Origin: Meandrina meandrites
Taxonomy: Eukaryota; Cnidaria; Anthozoa; Scleractinia; Meandrinidae
NCBI GenBank assembly: GCA_963693305.1
Contig: OY855903.1
Span: 52,556,150-52,620,149, forward strand
Direction: 5' to 3'
DNA length: 64,000 nucleotides
The position numbers and the translations under genes are program-made. The first letter of the stretch is position 1; each line of letters starts with the position of its first letter. The notes below the pieces were generated by a model, which had not been told where the DNA came from, searched no databases, and saw nothing but the letters and a program-made list of their open reading frames with translations. Below, piece by piece: positions 23,138 through 34,498 of this stretch.

Positions 23138-26100
23138 GAGGCGGTCTCTGTTAAAACCACCCACTCAATTTCACGTCAAAAATAATTTTGCCTGAAACTC
23201 TGTCAACTGAAAGACTTAACCGAGGAAAGAACTAAAACAGATTTGGTTTGATTCGAAATAATTTTCGGGCCGCGTTAGGAGCCGTTAAATATTTCCCCTG
23301 GTCAGGGCCAGTTGCAACGTCTCGAAAACTTAAAAATAGGCCTTTTTGGTGACACTGTAAAATTTTCCATTCGCATCCTCTAGCCACGAGTTTTATATCA
23401 ATTTGCTCATAAACCTTTCTAGTTTCTCATGACAGTTACAATTTTTCCCTCAATTTATCTGGAAAGGCGAAATTGACCATATTATGAACGCTACTAATCG
23501 ATATCGACCGAAGGCTGAAAATTGCCTAGATTTAGAAGCTAATTTTACAAATTTGGCACCTGCTTGATGTTTCTAGCCTATACAGCCGAAAAGTGCCGTC
23601 CTTCATCTGCAAAAATATGCAAAATCCCATGTATGTTTTCAGTATTTTAAAAGTTAGGTCCGTTTGTATCAGCACATGTACAAGCATTTGCAATTTTTTC
23701 GCCGGTATCGAAATCAACATATCTCAAGCAGATTTTGTCATTAATACAGCTTACCTGCTTCGCTATTCGAGCTTATGTCCACCTTGAGAAGTTTTTTAAT
23801 CTCCAGGCTGCTGAATTCCATAATAACTCCAGCAAATAAGTTAATATTGCCTTCGACACTTGAGCACGGCAACCATTGGAACCCTTGGCAGCGAACCCTA
23901 GTTCGACACAATGGCAACATTTTTGTGTTAAAAATCCATTGAAACATTACTTCCGAGCTAAATTCCTTCACACTTTAGACAATGAACTCTCCAAGTCCGT
24001 TATTAAGAATAAACCCCAGATTTTAGGGCTTATATTTGGAAGACATCCTCCAATTTATACTGCTGAACGATCGAGTACAAGTGTGATGCTGCTTCCTCAG
24101 AGGTCCGCATGAAACCTCATGAGTAAAACCGCTAGCAAGGGTTTTCAATGAAGTCTTTGGCATTTGGGGGAAAAGTAGAATTTAATTCGAATTCATGATA
24201 AAGGAAGGGAGGGCGCATTTTGTCACTAAAGAGTCTCTGGCCAGGTTATCATAGCTTTCTGAATGCAGGAATAACATCAACCCTGACCAGTTACAAATGT
24301 GTCACGTAAGTCAGCTAAGAGGAACTGTGCGCGAATGTGAGCTGATCCTCAGCAGGTCGGGGTTGCAACTCGAAATATCCAAAAACTTCGGATTGTCCGA
24401 AAACAAGTGGAAACTTCCGAAAGTAATGATACGAGTAAACACGGAAATTGACTCTTCAAACGGGAAAACTGCTCCACAGCAATGTCTGAGTGTGAAAAGC
24501 CAGATAAATACTGGCGGCCACGTCGCACTTGCCAGTACCCACTGCATTCCGGCAGGAAAAACGGTTGAAGACCAGAAATGCGGTTAATCCTGACATGTCA
24601 AGGGAAATCAGCACTATGTATGGACAAACACCTCCCGACAGGTTCTGGTAAGTCTGCTCTATTTTAATACTTGCTCTCCTACTGCAAATACGTACTCCCT
24701 GACAATGCTGTGCCGACTTGTAGAGCGATAAAGAAGCTAAATTGTTATTCCACTATTGCGCCATTTTACCATATTAGGGCAAAAGAACGCGCAAAATATG
24801 CCACGTTATTACACTGTAGAACAGGGCAAAATACGGACTGAAAGCGGAGCGATATAATGGCCAAACCAAACTTTATTTTTAGTGGAATAATAAATCCCTT
24901 ATGCATCAGTCATTTGAAATCCCCGACCCCCCCCCCCCCCCCTCGGGCATGAGTGGGGTAAAAGCGGGGCTTTCACTTCAGATTCACTCCATTTTGGTTC
25001 CCCGTTAGGCGGGGGATGCGCCAGAAATCACGGCCTTCGCATGCCGAACCGGGGAATAAGCGGGGCAGTCACTCCATGCTCAGCGGTTTGAATTATTTAT
25101 GTTGACTCGCTCGGTCGATTGGTTGCTTTGCGGTATTTCGCTGCAATTCGCCGCCTCATAGCACGAAATAAAAATTGTTTTGTAAAGTGTCATACCAGAA
25201 TTCAAAGAAGGCTATATTGGCAGTATTCAAAGTCTGGTGACGAAAGGTAGGCTTATTTCAATGATATGGTATTGATAAGTATGCTTGAGTCATTCCAGAC
25301 GTCAGAAGACTGTATTACTATTGAGTTTCAGTTTGTTGTGGTCTTGCATTTTGTAACATCAAGTTGTAAAACAGAAAGTTTTTAATAACCTTTATTAAAA
25401 ATAAAAAGTTGATTTGGCAATAGTCGTCTTCTTCCTTGTCCATCGAGGGGCCTTTGCAAGTGTATTGCTAGCTACTCTGAAATCAACGTGATAATTTCAC
25501 GGCTACCAACGTTTTTATCTTCCCTTTTTGTTATCCATTGTTGCGCTTGGCAAAAACAAGTTTTCTACAAAAGATTACTTTTTTATAGCATATGTGTGGA
25601 TCATGTGGAGGCGGGGGAGTTCCATTCACTTTTCTACCGGACCGGGGACTTCACTTGCCTTCACTTGCAAAAAAAGTGAATGCCCCGCTGAGGGGGGGGG
25701 GGGGGGGGGGGGGGGGGGGTTCAAATGACTGGTGCATTATTCGATGGTTTAACATATAATACGAGCGGACATTTTGCTGATCGCAAATTAACACAGCATC
25801 TATGCTAGTTATTCGTAAGGTTAATTTGGTTTTGTGTGCAGAAACATATGCCCTTTGCACTTTTCATTCATATTTTCAATCCTCAGTTGAAAGATTAGTT
25901 TTTCAAAGCGGAAGTCTTCTGAAGCTAACTATATGAAATAAACATTAAAGTTAAGTATTGATTCCCTCTTTCAATTGCATGACTTGTAGAATTTATGATG
26001 CACTATAAATGAAAACAAATGGCAGTTCTTTCAATTACGACACCAAGGACACGAAATGGATGCATGTAAATGTCTAAACGTTAAAAACAGCAGAATATCT

Positions 26101-28333
26101 AATTGTGCATTGGCGTGAGCATTGGTGTCAAGTTACATTTGCGATTTATTGATTCAGTTTGTCGTCTAGCGTTAATAACACAAGAAAATATTGTTTATGG
26201 ACATGTGGCCATTAGAGAATTAAAATATAATTTTGGCAAATATAGCATATGCATTATGGATTTTTCAGGTCAGCCATAATTTGTCAGTGATACAAGTTCA
26301 TGAACACTTGGTGTGAACTGAATGGTTGTCGATTTCAAGCTTGGCTCAGAGTAATGCTATTTCAATCGAAATTGTACGTGTAATTTCTAATGTTCAAGTT
26401 CCACTGCCACATTGCCTGCATACTTTCAGGTTTAGTATGGCTTTCGTTTATTTCGAGAATATAGCAGTCTCAAGTATTTTGCAACTTATTAATCACTGTT
26501 GTGCTATCGCCTTTATACTGACTCGCGTACAATATTACTGAACTCAGTCCAACTATTAATTATTCGGCAATTCTTTTAAGTGCTGCACTGTGACTTTTAA
26601 ACAAATTTATTGCTACAGATGATATTTAAGCTTATTTATCGCTCTACAAGTCAGCACAGCGTTGTCAGGAAAGTAAGTATTTGCAATAGGAAAGCAAGTA
26701 TTTACAACAGAGCAGACTTACGGGAACCTGTCGAGACGTGTTGTCCGTCAATACATAGTGCTGATTTCCCTTGACATGTCAGGATTAACCGCATTTCTGG
26801 TCTTCAACCGTTTTTCCTGCCGGAATGCAGTGGGTACTGGCAAGTGCAACGTGGCCACCAGTATTTATCTGGCTTTTCACACTCGGACATTGCTGTGGAG
26901 CAGTTTTCCCGTTTGAAGAGTCAATTTCCGTGTTTTCTGGTATCATTAATTTCGGAAGCTTCCGCTTGTGTTCGGACAATCCGAAGTTTTTGGTCAACAC
27001 TGAAAAAATGGGTACAAGTTGTTCCGTCGAGTTCGTCCGCCATTTCAGAACAATTTTTCTCACAGATCCACTGTTTTTCAAGCTGATCCGAAGATACTTC
27101 GAGTTGTAACCCCAACCTGTTGAGGATCAGCTCACATTCGTGCACAGTTCCTCTTAGCTGACTTACGTGACACATTTGCAACTGGTCAGGGTTGATGTTA
27201 TTCCTGCATTCAGAAAGCTATGATAACCTGGCCAGAGACTCTTTAGTGACAAAATGCCCCATCCCTTCCTTTATCATGAATTTGAATTAAATTCTACTTT
27301 TCCCCCAAATGCCAAAGACTTCATTGAAAACCCTTGCTAGCGGTTTTACTCATGAGGTTTCATGCGGACCTCTGAGGAAGCAGCATCACACTTGTACTCG
27401 ATCGTTCAGCAGTATAAATTGGAGGATGTCTTCCAAATATAAGCCCTAAAATCTGGGGTTTATTCTTAATAACGGACTTGGAGAGTTCATTGTCTGAAGT
27501 GTGAAGGAATTTAGCTCAGAAGTAATGTTTCAATGGATTTTTAACACGAAATGTTGCCATTGTGTCGAACTAGGGTTCGTTGCCAAGAGTCCCAATGGTT
27601 GCCGTGCTCAAGTGTCGAAGGCAATATTAACTTATTTGCTGGAGTTATTATGGAATTCAGCAGCCTGGAGATTAAAAAACTTCTCAAGGTGGACATAAGC
27701 TCGAATAGCGAAGCAGGTAAGCTATATTAATGACAAAATCTGCTTGAGATATGTTGATTTCGATACCGGCGAAAAAATCGCAAATGCTTGTACATGTGCT
27801 GATACAAACGGACATAACTTTTAAAATACTGAAAACGTACATGGGATTTTGCATACTTTGGCAGATGAAGGACGGCACTTTTCGGCTGTATAGGCTAGAA
27901 ACATCAAGCAGGTGCCAAATTTGTAAAATTAGTTTCTAAATCTAGGCAATTTTCAGCCTTCGGTCGATATCGATTAGTAGCGTTCATAATATGGTCAATT
28001 TCGCCTTTCCAGATAAATTGACGGGAAAATTGTAACTGTCATGAGAAACTAAAAAGGTTTATGAGCAAATTGATATAAAGCTTGTGGCTAAAAGATGTGA
28101 ATGGAAAATTTTACAGTGTCTCCAAAAAGGCCTATTTTTAAGTTTTCGAGACGTTGCAACTGGCCCTGACCAGGGGAAATATTTAACGGCTCCTAACGCG
28201 GCCCGAAAATTATTTCGAATCAAACCAAATCTGTTTTAGTTCTTTCCTCGGTCAAGTCTTTCAGTTGACAGAGTTTCAGGCAAAATTATTTTTGATGCGA
28301 AATTGAGTGGGTGGTTTTAACAGAGACCGCCTC
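23138..28333. mobile_element. 5.2-kb TTAA-flanked foldback element with ~1.6-kb inverted arms
   Basis: TTAA occurs at 23134-23137 and 28334-28337. The ends are GAGGCGGTCTCTGTTAAAAC and its complement. The arms (about 23138-24733 and 26634-28333) match nearly base for base in opposite orientation with a few small indels; the right arm keeps an extra ~100 bp near 27000. Each arm contains the same short frame (GLSE(N/H)K(W/R)KLPK, HVALASTHCIPAGKTVEDQK) that I cannot assign. The loop holds a nested element (24895-25745). TTAA duplication is the habit of piggyBac and Kolobok superfamilies, but the ends do not match canonical piggyBac CCC ends. No transposase seen. Confidence 0.75.
24895..25745. 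mobile_element. Nested element with G/C-homopolymer ends inside the foldback loop
   Basis: The left boundary has TTATGCATCAGTCATTTGAA followed by CCCCGAC and a C tract (about 24928-24942). The right boundary is the approximate inverse, a ~29-bp G tract (about 25692-25720), then TTCAAATGACTGGTGCATTA. Internal sequence has several GCGGGG/CCCCGC motifs in inverted orientation. No gene seen. The rest of the loop (25746-26633) is AT-rich without features. Confidence 0.55.
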
Positions 28334-28524
28334 TTAACACGATATTTACTGTTCAGCTCTATTTATAGTGATTACAGTGGTGGGATATAGCAGATATAGT
28401 TTTCACGATCTTCGTAAATATCAAACAGTGTTCTAGTGTCACGAAAATCTGGAAAAAAAGAGTAACACGAGACGGCTTTAAGTGCCTTTGATTGGGTTTG
28501 TTTGGCAAGCTAGATTGCTACCTT

Positions 28525-29972
28525 AAAGGAGAACGGAAGACAAAAACTCGAATTTTTAAAACCAGTTTAAATGAAAGTATGTGATGCATCTTAAGCACAT
28601 ATTAAGGTATTTGGATCTGTACTTACATTTTAACCTGATTATGACGGCAAAAAGGTGCTTGCAAGGAAAATTTGAACGTCCGCCATTTTGTCCGCCATAT
28701 TGAAGGCTTGGCTGCAAAGCATGACGTCACTGCGCAATACCAGTTTGGAGCTCGGAAGACAAAAATTACAGTTGCATGTGCACTTCCTGATGTTCCAAAA
28801 AACGCCCACATACATATAAAGAAGCAGAAGCTTTTATCGATTACCTCTGGCGAATGGAGCGTTTCTCAATGAATGGCTGGCGCGAATTAAAAGTGCGAAT
28901 TCGCCAAATGCCATGACTATTCAGATCACCTTTGAAAAGAATTGCTTTAAATTGCTGCCTCGAACTTTGGATCCGAAAAAACATCAACAAGAGTTGAAGA
29001 AAGTTACTGTACCGACCACATTTCCACGTTAAAGTAGTGTAAACAGAAGGCTTGCAAGCGGATGTCACAGAGGCGAAGCGAAGGTAAAATAAAAAGTTAA
29101 GTCGACATATGTTTTAGTCTGATAGCCGACAAATTAAAGATAGTTCCCGTCATGTCGCTCTTATCTCTTCAACTTGAAATAAACCTTTCTGAAGTAATCA
29201 TTTGATTGCTAGGGTGCTACGAGCTCCCAGTATATCTTAGCGAAATTAAGATACCGGTAAGCAGGTTATTTTGCAGCCATTTGAGCCACACACGCTTTCT
29301 AAAATGCTCATGGCAACAAAACACATCAAACAGGTTTCTTCTAACCGAAGCTAGGGCTGTTTAATAGCTTTCAAATACAATTATCATCTCCTAAAACAAA
29401 GTGTCTATTTCACCTGAAATTAAATTCGTGGCTTCCTTGATCTCCTGGCATCGACTGGCAACATAACATTCTCTTTCTTGTTCGCCCTTTTCACTTTTCA
29501 AGTTAACACAAATATTACACTCGCCCACGACATATTTCCTCGTTTCATTGATCTCCACGTCCAATAGCGTCTTCCTCGAATCCTGAGCTTTTTCTCGTCG
29601 GTTCAAATGAATGAAACTAAAACTTAGCCATAATGTACGTTTGCTACAGTTGTCAATACGAAAAATTTGGTTAGGCAACGTGAAATACACAGAAGTGCAG
29701 CAGAAGTGCACAAAACATTGCGCTGAAGAAATTTGCAAGTGCGCAGTGACGTAAAAACACGTGAGCTGTCATTCCTTTTTTGGAAGTAACCGGAAGAAAA
29801 TATGTTCAAACTGGCGGACGTTCAATTTCGAAAAAGGCTGCAGGTTTTGACCTTTTTCCTCAATTTTGGTAGGAAAAATTCGCTTTTACTTGTTGCTTTG
29901 TACAAGTCTAAGTTATTTCTATGATTTCCAGTGGTTATATAAAATATGAATTCTAGCCTTCCGTTCTCCTTT
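28525..29972. mobile_element. 1.45-kb element with 15-bp inverted ends
   Basis: AAAGGAGAACGGAAG at the left end is exactly inverted as CTTCCGTTCTCCTTT at the right. The interior has matching features of such elements (GCCATTTTG/GCCATATTG motifs near 28683) but no recognisable transposase; frames near 28672-28872 and 29391-29738 have no family features. Target duplication not resolved. Confidence 0.5.
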
Positions 29973-30199
29973 ACTATCAAACTCAGAAAACCGTGAACAC
30001 CAGAAATATTAATGGAATGTTATTGTGTTGCAAGGAAAAAGCCAATCAGGCGTGAGAAAACTAAACCGCAAACAGCAACGGTTATTAGTTTGTGGTTTTG
30101 AGGTTTGCTTGCGTGTCCTGAACTTTATTTTGATTGGGCAGTAGACAATCAACATTCCTGAAATATTTCAGGTGTTCACGGTTTTCTGACTTTGATAGT
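29973..30199. mobile_element. 227-bp MITE
   Basis: The ends ACTATCAAACTCAGAAAACC and GGTTTTCTGACTTTGATAGT are inverted and the similarity continues through GTGAACACC/GGTGTTCACG (about 36 bp, one or two mismatches). Abuts the previous element. Non-coding. Confidence 0.7.
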
Positions 30200-30740
30200 A
30201 ATAGTAAAGGCTTACAAATACACAAATATGTTAATTCAGTGCTGAGTACAAAACCCTTTTGTTCCAGGCGAGAGTTTTGACACCTCTACAGTTCTAATTA
30301 AAGAAAATGTTCCCTAGTTGATATATTCGCCTAGCACAGTAGAAAATATAAGAATTTTACGTTGTGCAAAACAAATGGGGCTTGAACTTTGCTAAAGTCT
30401 TGGAAGTATGCTTATGTAAGCTGTTCTCCTGTACTCTTCTTTATTACACATTTCAAATTGATCAGTTCTGAATAAAATTTGGTGATTTCACACCTGCGAC
30501 AAATGAAATGTACTCAGTACGTGATATTAAAGTCATTGTATAAACATGTTAGCTCACTGTATGCGAAATAAAGCAATGTACTGTAGTTTTGTGCCACGAA
30601 ATTATATTTTATGTACACAAACAAGCTTTAATACTTTCAAAGTTTGTCGAAGCCCCGGCCCATTGCTGAAGCCTTCAACGTCTGACTAACATGCTTTTTA
30701 ATGCTCGATAATTGCCTCCCTGATAAGGTGAAAATCTAAA
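30200..30740. other. UNC5-like intron 1, donor-proximal part, nothing recognised
   Basis: AT-rich intronic sequence adjacent to the signal-peptide exon. Confidence 0.45.
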
Positions 30741-30749
30741 AATACTTAC

Positions 30750-30855
30750 TTGAGTTTTTATTTCCAGTGAGCTGTCCTGGAGATCTTGCAATGCCCAAGT
30801 TTGAACCAAGTGTGGCGTGAAACAGAATGATGGTCAAAAGAACGCAGCTTTCCAT
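30750..30855 (-). CDS. unc5: UNC5-like netrin receptor, first coding exon (signal peptide)
   Basis: Minus-strand ATG at 30855 is the first Met after an in-frame TAA about 60 bp upstream. The 35 codons begin MESCVLLTIILFHATLGSNL: a short n-region, a hydrophobic core (VLLTIILF) and a plausible cleavage site near LG-SN or SN-LG, as expected for a secreted or type I membrane protein. The exon ends with phase 1 at donor AAGTAAGT (30749) and splices in frame to the Ig1 exon at 15660, an intron of about 15 kb. The exon lacks domain content of its own; the assignment rests on strand, phase and signal-peptide character. Another small exon in the 15-kb intron cannot be excluded. Confidence 0.7.
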
Positions 30856-31957
30856 GCTTTGCACGAGAGCTCCGTTCGTTTCTCTCTTCAGGTCTTCCTT
30901 AAACTTCTCTTAGACTACATTTAAAGCGTTTCCTTCGATAATTCGACTATCGGAAGACCTTCTTGTCAGGAAATTGCGAAATATGGTTGATCCACAGATC
31001 TCAGATTGCCACCAAAAATTTTCCCTTCGTCTGAAAATCAAACAAAAATAGCTCTTACGTCACTTGCATGGTTCGAAAAACCGCGGGGGACTGACCCAAA
31101 AACAAAACAATGACGTCACTCCCGAACACCTCCCGGAAATGTTCAGGAGTTTGGCCCTTCCGAAGTTCCGAGAGATCACGCTATTTTGAGCGAATCTGGT
31201 CCTTAAATAGAGCCCTGGTAAACGCAATGTTTGGAAAACACGTAACGAAAACGGAGGCACAATTTTGCTAAAAAAAATTGCTGAAGGGTTGTCCACGCTG
31301 GCCTGTGTTGCCCTGTGTAGCCACAGGGTACCCAGACAACCTGTTTGTGTGCACATTAGCATTTTTGTGTGCATTAGCATTTTTATAGCAAATGTATAGG
31401 ATTTACAGAACGGCTCGCAGAATTGCGTGTAATAACGTAAAATATGAATAAATACATGCTAAATAAACGTAAGTTTATCTTACCAGTTTTGTGGTGTGGT
31501 TCTTTTGGCTCGAAATTGCGAATTTGAGCGGTTTGAAGGATTTTGCATTCGCTGCTTACTACACATATAATTATAATGAAAGGGTGGAAACTCCAACAGC
31601 TCCAAATTCGAACAGCTCTAGCGCCGAGGCGATTTTCGACCAGAAAATCCCATCGCACAGCTTTCAAACTAAGCAACATGTAAGAGGAAGGTTTGAGGAA
31701 TCTTCTCGTATTGTTCGATCGAAAATTCATCCAAACGGCCCAGAGTTAGCCTTCGAACAAAAACGGGTAACCAAAAATTTTAAGCCGTCCGAATGCGTAG
31801 CGACAAAAAGTTGTGCCGAAGGGAATTTGCTATTCCCTAGCCTCTTTCTGATTGGATACAATTAAACAATGGTCGTTCAAGATTTCGTCCCGTGGATAGG
31901 TGGGCAAAGGCAAAATCAATACTTACTAGCATGGGTAGTGATGTCAATGGTCCGACA
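30856..31957. other. Presumed 5' UTR/promoter side of the UNC5-like gene, no other gene supported
   Basis: Immediately upstream of the signal-peptide exon. Frames of 100-124 codons occur on both strands at 31060-31865 but overlap each other and show no domain, signal peptide or splice context, so none is called. Confidence 0.35.
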
Positions 31958-32494
31958 CAACCCAAGGACCCTTAGATAATTACAAGACGAAAAATAGAGA
32001 AGCGCGATCATGAGTATATATGCCATATTTGTATGTCTCGAAAACTTTTCTTTAAACTCGCGATCTCCTACATTTTGTCTGCCTATAGCTGGCTGTGAGA
32101 GACGTCGTGTTCACAGAGCTCGAGGGGTTTTCCCGACCTGTCTGTCATTTTAATTAGAACGAAAAAGCACAACAATGGGCTCTGCACGGGAGTTTCACAT
32201 CTGAGTGCGTTGTTTAATCATAATGTGCAAAACAACGAGTTAAACGGAAAAAATTTGAGGAGTTTGTTCTCCCACTACTATAAAATATTTCTTATTTTGG
32301 CAAAATGAATGCTGTCTCAAGATCTTTCAGCTAGCTTCAAAAGTGGACGACATACCGAAAAGATCAGATGCTTTCTCGTTTCTTAAGTCAATTTGAATAT
32401 TTTATAATTACAACCGACGACGCATAAAAATATTAACGACGCATATTAATGATTACGTTGTCGCCGTCGTAATTGTGTAAGGGTCCTTGGGTTG
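31958..32494. mobile_element. 537-bp MITE with 23-26-bp inverted ends
   Basis: The left end CAACCCAAGGACCCTTA(GATA)ATTAC is inverted at the right as GTAATTGTGTAAGGGTCCTTGGGTTG (read in pieces). Interior has repeated GACGACGCAT/AACGACGCAT near 32415-32445. Non-coding. Target duplication not clear. Confidence 0.65.
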
Positions 32495-32665
32495 AGTAGC
32501 AAGGTTTTGGGAGAGCCAAGACATTTCACAATCTAATTTTGAATTTCACCATGATTTTATCGACAAGCACGAGAAAATACCCCATTTGTAATACTCTTAT
32601 GATTTACTCGAGTAAATCATATGGTAAAAAATGAGTTAAACAAATTACTTCCATAAATATAATCA

Positions 32666-33031
32666 ATGGAGAAACAGACCGTAAAACAGCTGAAGGCCCT
32701 TGCCAAAGAGCGAGGTATCAAAGGTTATTACAGAATGCGTAAAGCGGAGCTGATTGAGGTGTTGGGTACCGATGAGAGTGAAATTTATGAAACAGCGAAT
32801 GATCAATCTATACCGGAGGTTAATATCCCGAGGCAACATCGATCACAACTAACGCGTAACGAAAGGTCTTTCTTCCGACCCTGTCATGAGGAAGAAACAA
32901 CAGATCCGCTTGGTGAATCTCATTCGGTTTATCAACACTCCAATGAGGCCTCGGTAAATACTTCGGTGGAGGAAGATATATTTGCCAAAGTGCCTGTCTC
33001 TCTAACCAATCTCTCACCTCAGACTCACTGA
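32666..33031 (+). pseudogene. SAP/Rho_N-type domain gene, truncated after ~53 codons at a deletion junction
   Basis: The first ~35 residues (TVKQLKALAKERGIKGYYRM, then RKAELIEVLG) form a SAP/Rho_N-like helix-extended-helix module that may bind nucleic acid. It is followed by an acidic linker ending IPEVNIP. In my recollection cnidarian virus-like elements carry long proteins with this module and a similar 'IP-x-I-x-VP' linker in front of replication-type domains. From about 32820 the frame is only the antisense of the integrase gene, so codons 53-121 are not natural sequence. The start is the first ATG; a weak TTAAAC box lies about 30 nt upstream. Confidence 0.5.
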
Positions 33032-33128
33032 CATTTGCCGCGGAAGCCAACTTTGATACCGCAGAGTAACCTTTCCAATAACCCTCGGGGCTATAGTAAA
33101 TCTTTTTAAAAATTCTCTCGTTACTCAT
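32820..33128 (-). pseudogene. Retrovirus-type (Maverick-like) integrase, N-terminal part only
   Basis: Seen: 102 codons on the minus strand. Residues ~1-50 (MSNERIFKKIYYSPEGYWKG, then SESEVRDWLERQALWQ) match the N-terminal helical region of Polinton/Maverick rve integrases. They are followed by NEIHQADLLFLPHD and YALVVIDVASGY, the first beta strands of the RNase H-fold core with the first catalytic Asp (QAD) and the next strand (VVIDVAS). The frame then hits TAA at 32820, exactly where the neighbouring SAP-type gene begins on the other strand. The second Asp and the Glu are absent, so it cannot be active. It starts 28 bp from the capsid gene in divergent orientation, with a TTTAAAAGA box 27 nt upstream of its ATG. 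Confidence 0.75.
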
Positions 33129-33155
33129 TTAAAAATAATCTTTCTCTCTTTTAAA
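33129..33155. promoter_or_regulatory. Divergent promoter between integrase and capsid genes
   Basis: Only 27 bp separate the two start codons. TTTAAAAAT starts 28 nt before the plus-strand ATG (33128) and TTTAAAAGA lies 27 nt before the minus-strand ATG (reading from 33155). Each box thus overlaps the start of the other gene. This is the tightest example of the box-to-ATG spacing seen throughout the element. Confidence 0.6.
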
Positions 33156-34397
33156 ATGTCGTATGCAGTATCCGAGATTATCAATCCTAACCGAGTACCG
33201 AGAGAACCGTTCGGCTTAAAGTCGGAGTCCTCTCTTAACCGAATCACATTTAATCCCTCATCAGCAAATAACGGTGAGAAAATTAGTGTAAACATTCCCA
33301 AACTGTCAGATAATGTGGTGATCGTACCGGGATCTGTTTATCTGCTTTTTGACCTGATCGTCGGGGGTCATGTAAACAACACCCTCGTAAATAACGTCGG
33401 TCGAAACCTTGTTGAGCAACTCAAGGTCTCTTTCGGAGGTGAGACACTTCAGGAGACACATAGATACGATCTCTTTCAGACCTACCATGACCTCTTTCTT
33501 GATGATCGAGAGGACAGATTAAAACAGGGAATCTCTTCAGAGAATATGAGAAAACTTCGAACAAACGCGGGCGATAAAGTCACATCTGACCCCAAGGAGG
33601 TCTTTCTCGCCTCTATTCACAACAAAAAGTACAGAGTTCCTCTCGACCATCCCGTACTGAGTGATCACGGAGCTCTCTATCCGAAGGCTCTTCCTCATCC
33701 TCTTATCTTTGAGATCACTCTTCCGAAGGTTGATGAGATCGTAAATCATGATAACTCAGAGGCAAAGAAGACACCGCCGACGTATAAACTCACAAACATT
33801 GAGTTGGAGTATCGCTGCATAGTAAGTGACTATTTGGCAAGTGAGGCGATGGCGAGTTATCAGGCCGGCAAAGGATTCTACTACGAGAACGTATTACTTT
33901 ACAAAAGGTTTACTATCTCAAAACCTAATGACAGTGTTATTAACGAGCACATTAATCTTTCGAGGAAATCGATGACGGGCGTACTCTGCCTATTTGAAAA
34001 AGATTATGATGAGGGAAAACGAGACTCTGAGAAGTTTGTAAATCCTGACATTAAATCGATCAACATCAACATCGACGGAATGCCCAACCGACTCTACTCA
34101 AAGGGGATGGTACCGTCTGACTTTTGGGAGTCAATCAAGAGACGAATGGGAGGAGCGGGAAAGGTAAAAGAGGAAGATTTCTATACAGACAAGTTTGCTC
34201 TCTGGATCGATTTGAGAACCTTTACTGACAACGGTATTCACGGAGGAGGCCTTCACATAAACACAACACGAGAAGGAGTCAAGTTGGAGATCAAACGAAA
34301 GACAGGCGGATCAGGAAACATCACCTGCTACATGTTTGTGGTCGCTGACGCGTTGATGGAGATCATGAACACAGAGTTGAAGTCGATCTTATATTAA
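33156..34397 (+). CDS. Probable major capsid protein (double jelly-roll type)
   Basis: Seen: 413 codons, intact. It starts MSYAVSEIINPNRVPREPFG, followed by a beta-rich N-terminal half: ISVNIPKLSDNVVIVPGSVY, LLFDLIVGG, then NVGRNLVEQLKVSFGGETLQ and RYDLFQTYHDLFL. The middle has IFEITLPK and TNIELEYRCIV, and the C-terminal half has further alternating strands (YSKGMVPSDFWESIK, FALWIDLRTF) ending ALMEIMNTELKSILY. Known: Polinton and PLV capsid proteins have this layout, an N-terminal jelly roll with an R-x-L-V/I-x-x-L-x-V-x-(G/N)-G strand pair and a second jelly roll. Next to the packaging ATPase, as expected for a morphogenesis module. No family search was possible, so the assignment rests on context and pattern. 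Membrane segments and signal peptide are absent. Confidence 0.62.
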   Translation: MSYAVSEIINPNRVPREPFGLKSESSLNRITFNPSSANNGEKISVNIPKLSDNVVIVPGSVYLLFDLIVGGHVNNTLVNNVGRNLVEQLKVSFGGETLQETHRYDLFQTYHDLFLDDREDRLKQGISSENMRKLRTNAGDKVTSDPKEVFLASIHNKKYRVPLDHPVLSDHGALYPKALPHPLIFEITLPKVDEIVNHDNSEAKKTPPTYKLTNIELEYRCIVSDYLASEAMASYQAGKGFYYENVLLYKRFTISKPNDSVINEHINLSRKSMTGVLCLFEKDYDEGKRDSEKFVNPDIKSININIDGMPNRLYSKGMVPSDFWESIKRRMGGAGKVKEEDFYTDKFALWIDLRTFTDNGIHGGGLHINTTREGVKLEIKRKTGGSGNITCYMFVVADALMEIMNTELKSILY

Positions 34398-34498
34398 ATT
34401 ACTGATGAAGTATTTTTTGTAAAAATATTTTTAACAGACTAAAAATATTTTTTGACTCAAAAATATATTTGTATAAAAGACCAAAAAGATAATGATAA

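Noticed and set aside
31060..31865. Overlapping 100-124-codon frames on both strands
   Set aside because: They overlap one another on opposite strands and none shows a domain, signal peptide or splice context.
32820..33031. C-terminal half of the plus-strand SAP-type gene
   Set aside because: The DNA is the antisense of a recognisable integrase; the residues have no independent support.
33156..34397. Assignment of the capsid candidate to adenovirus hexon or a named adintovirus
   Set aside because: No motif specific to those families is visible by eye; only the general jelly-roll layout and context support it.
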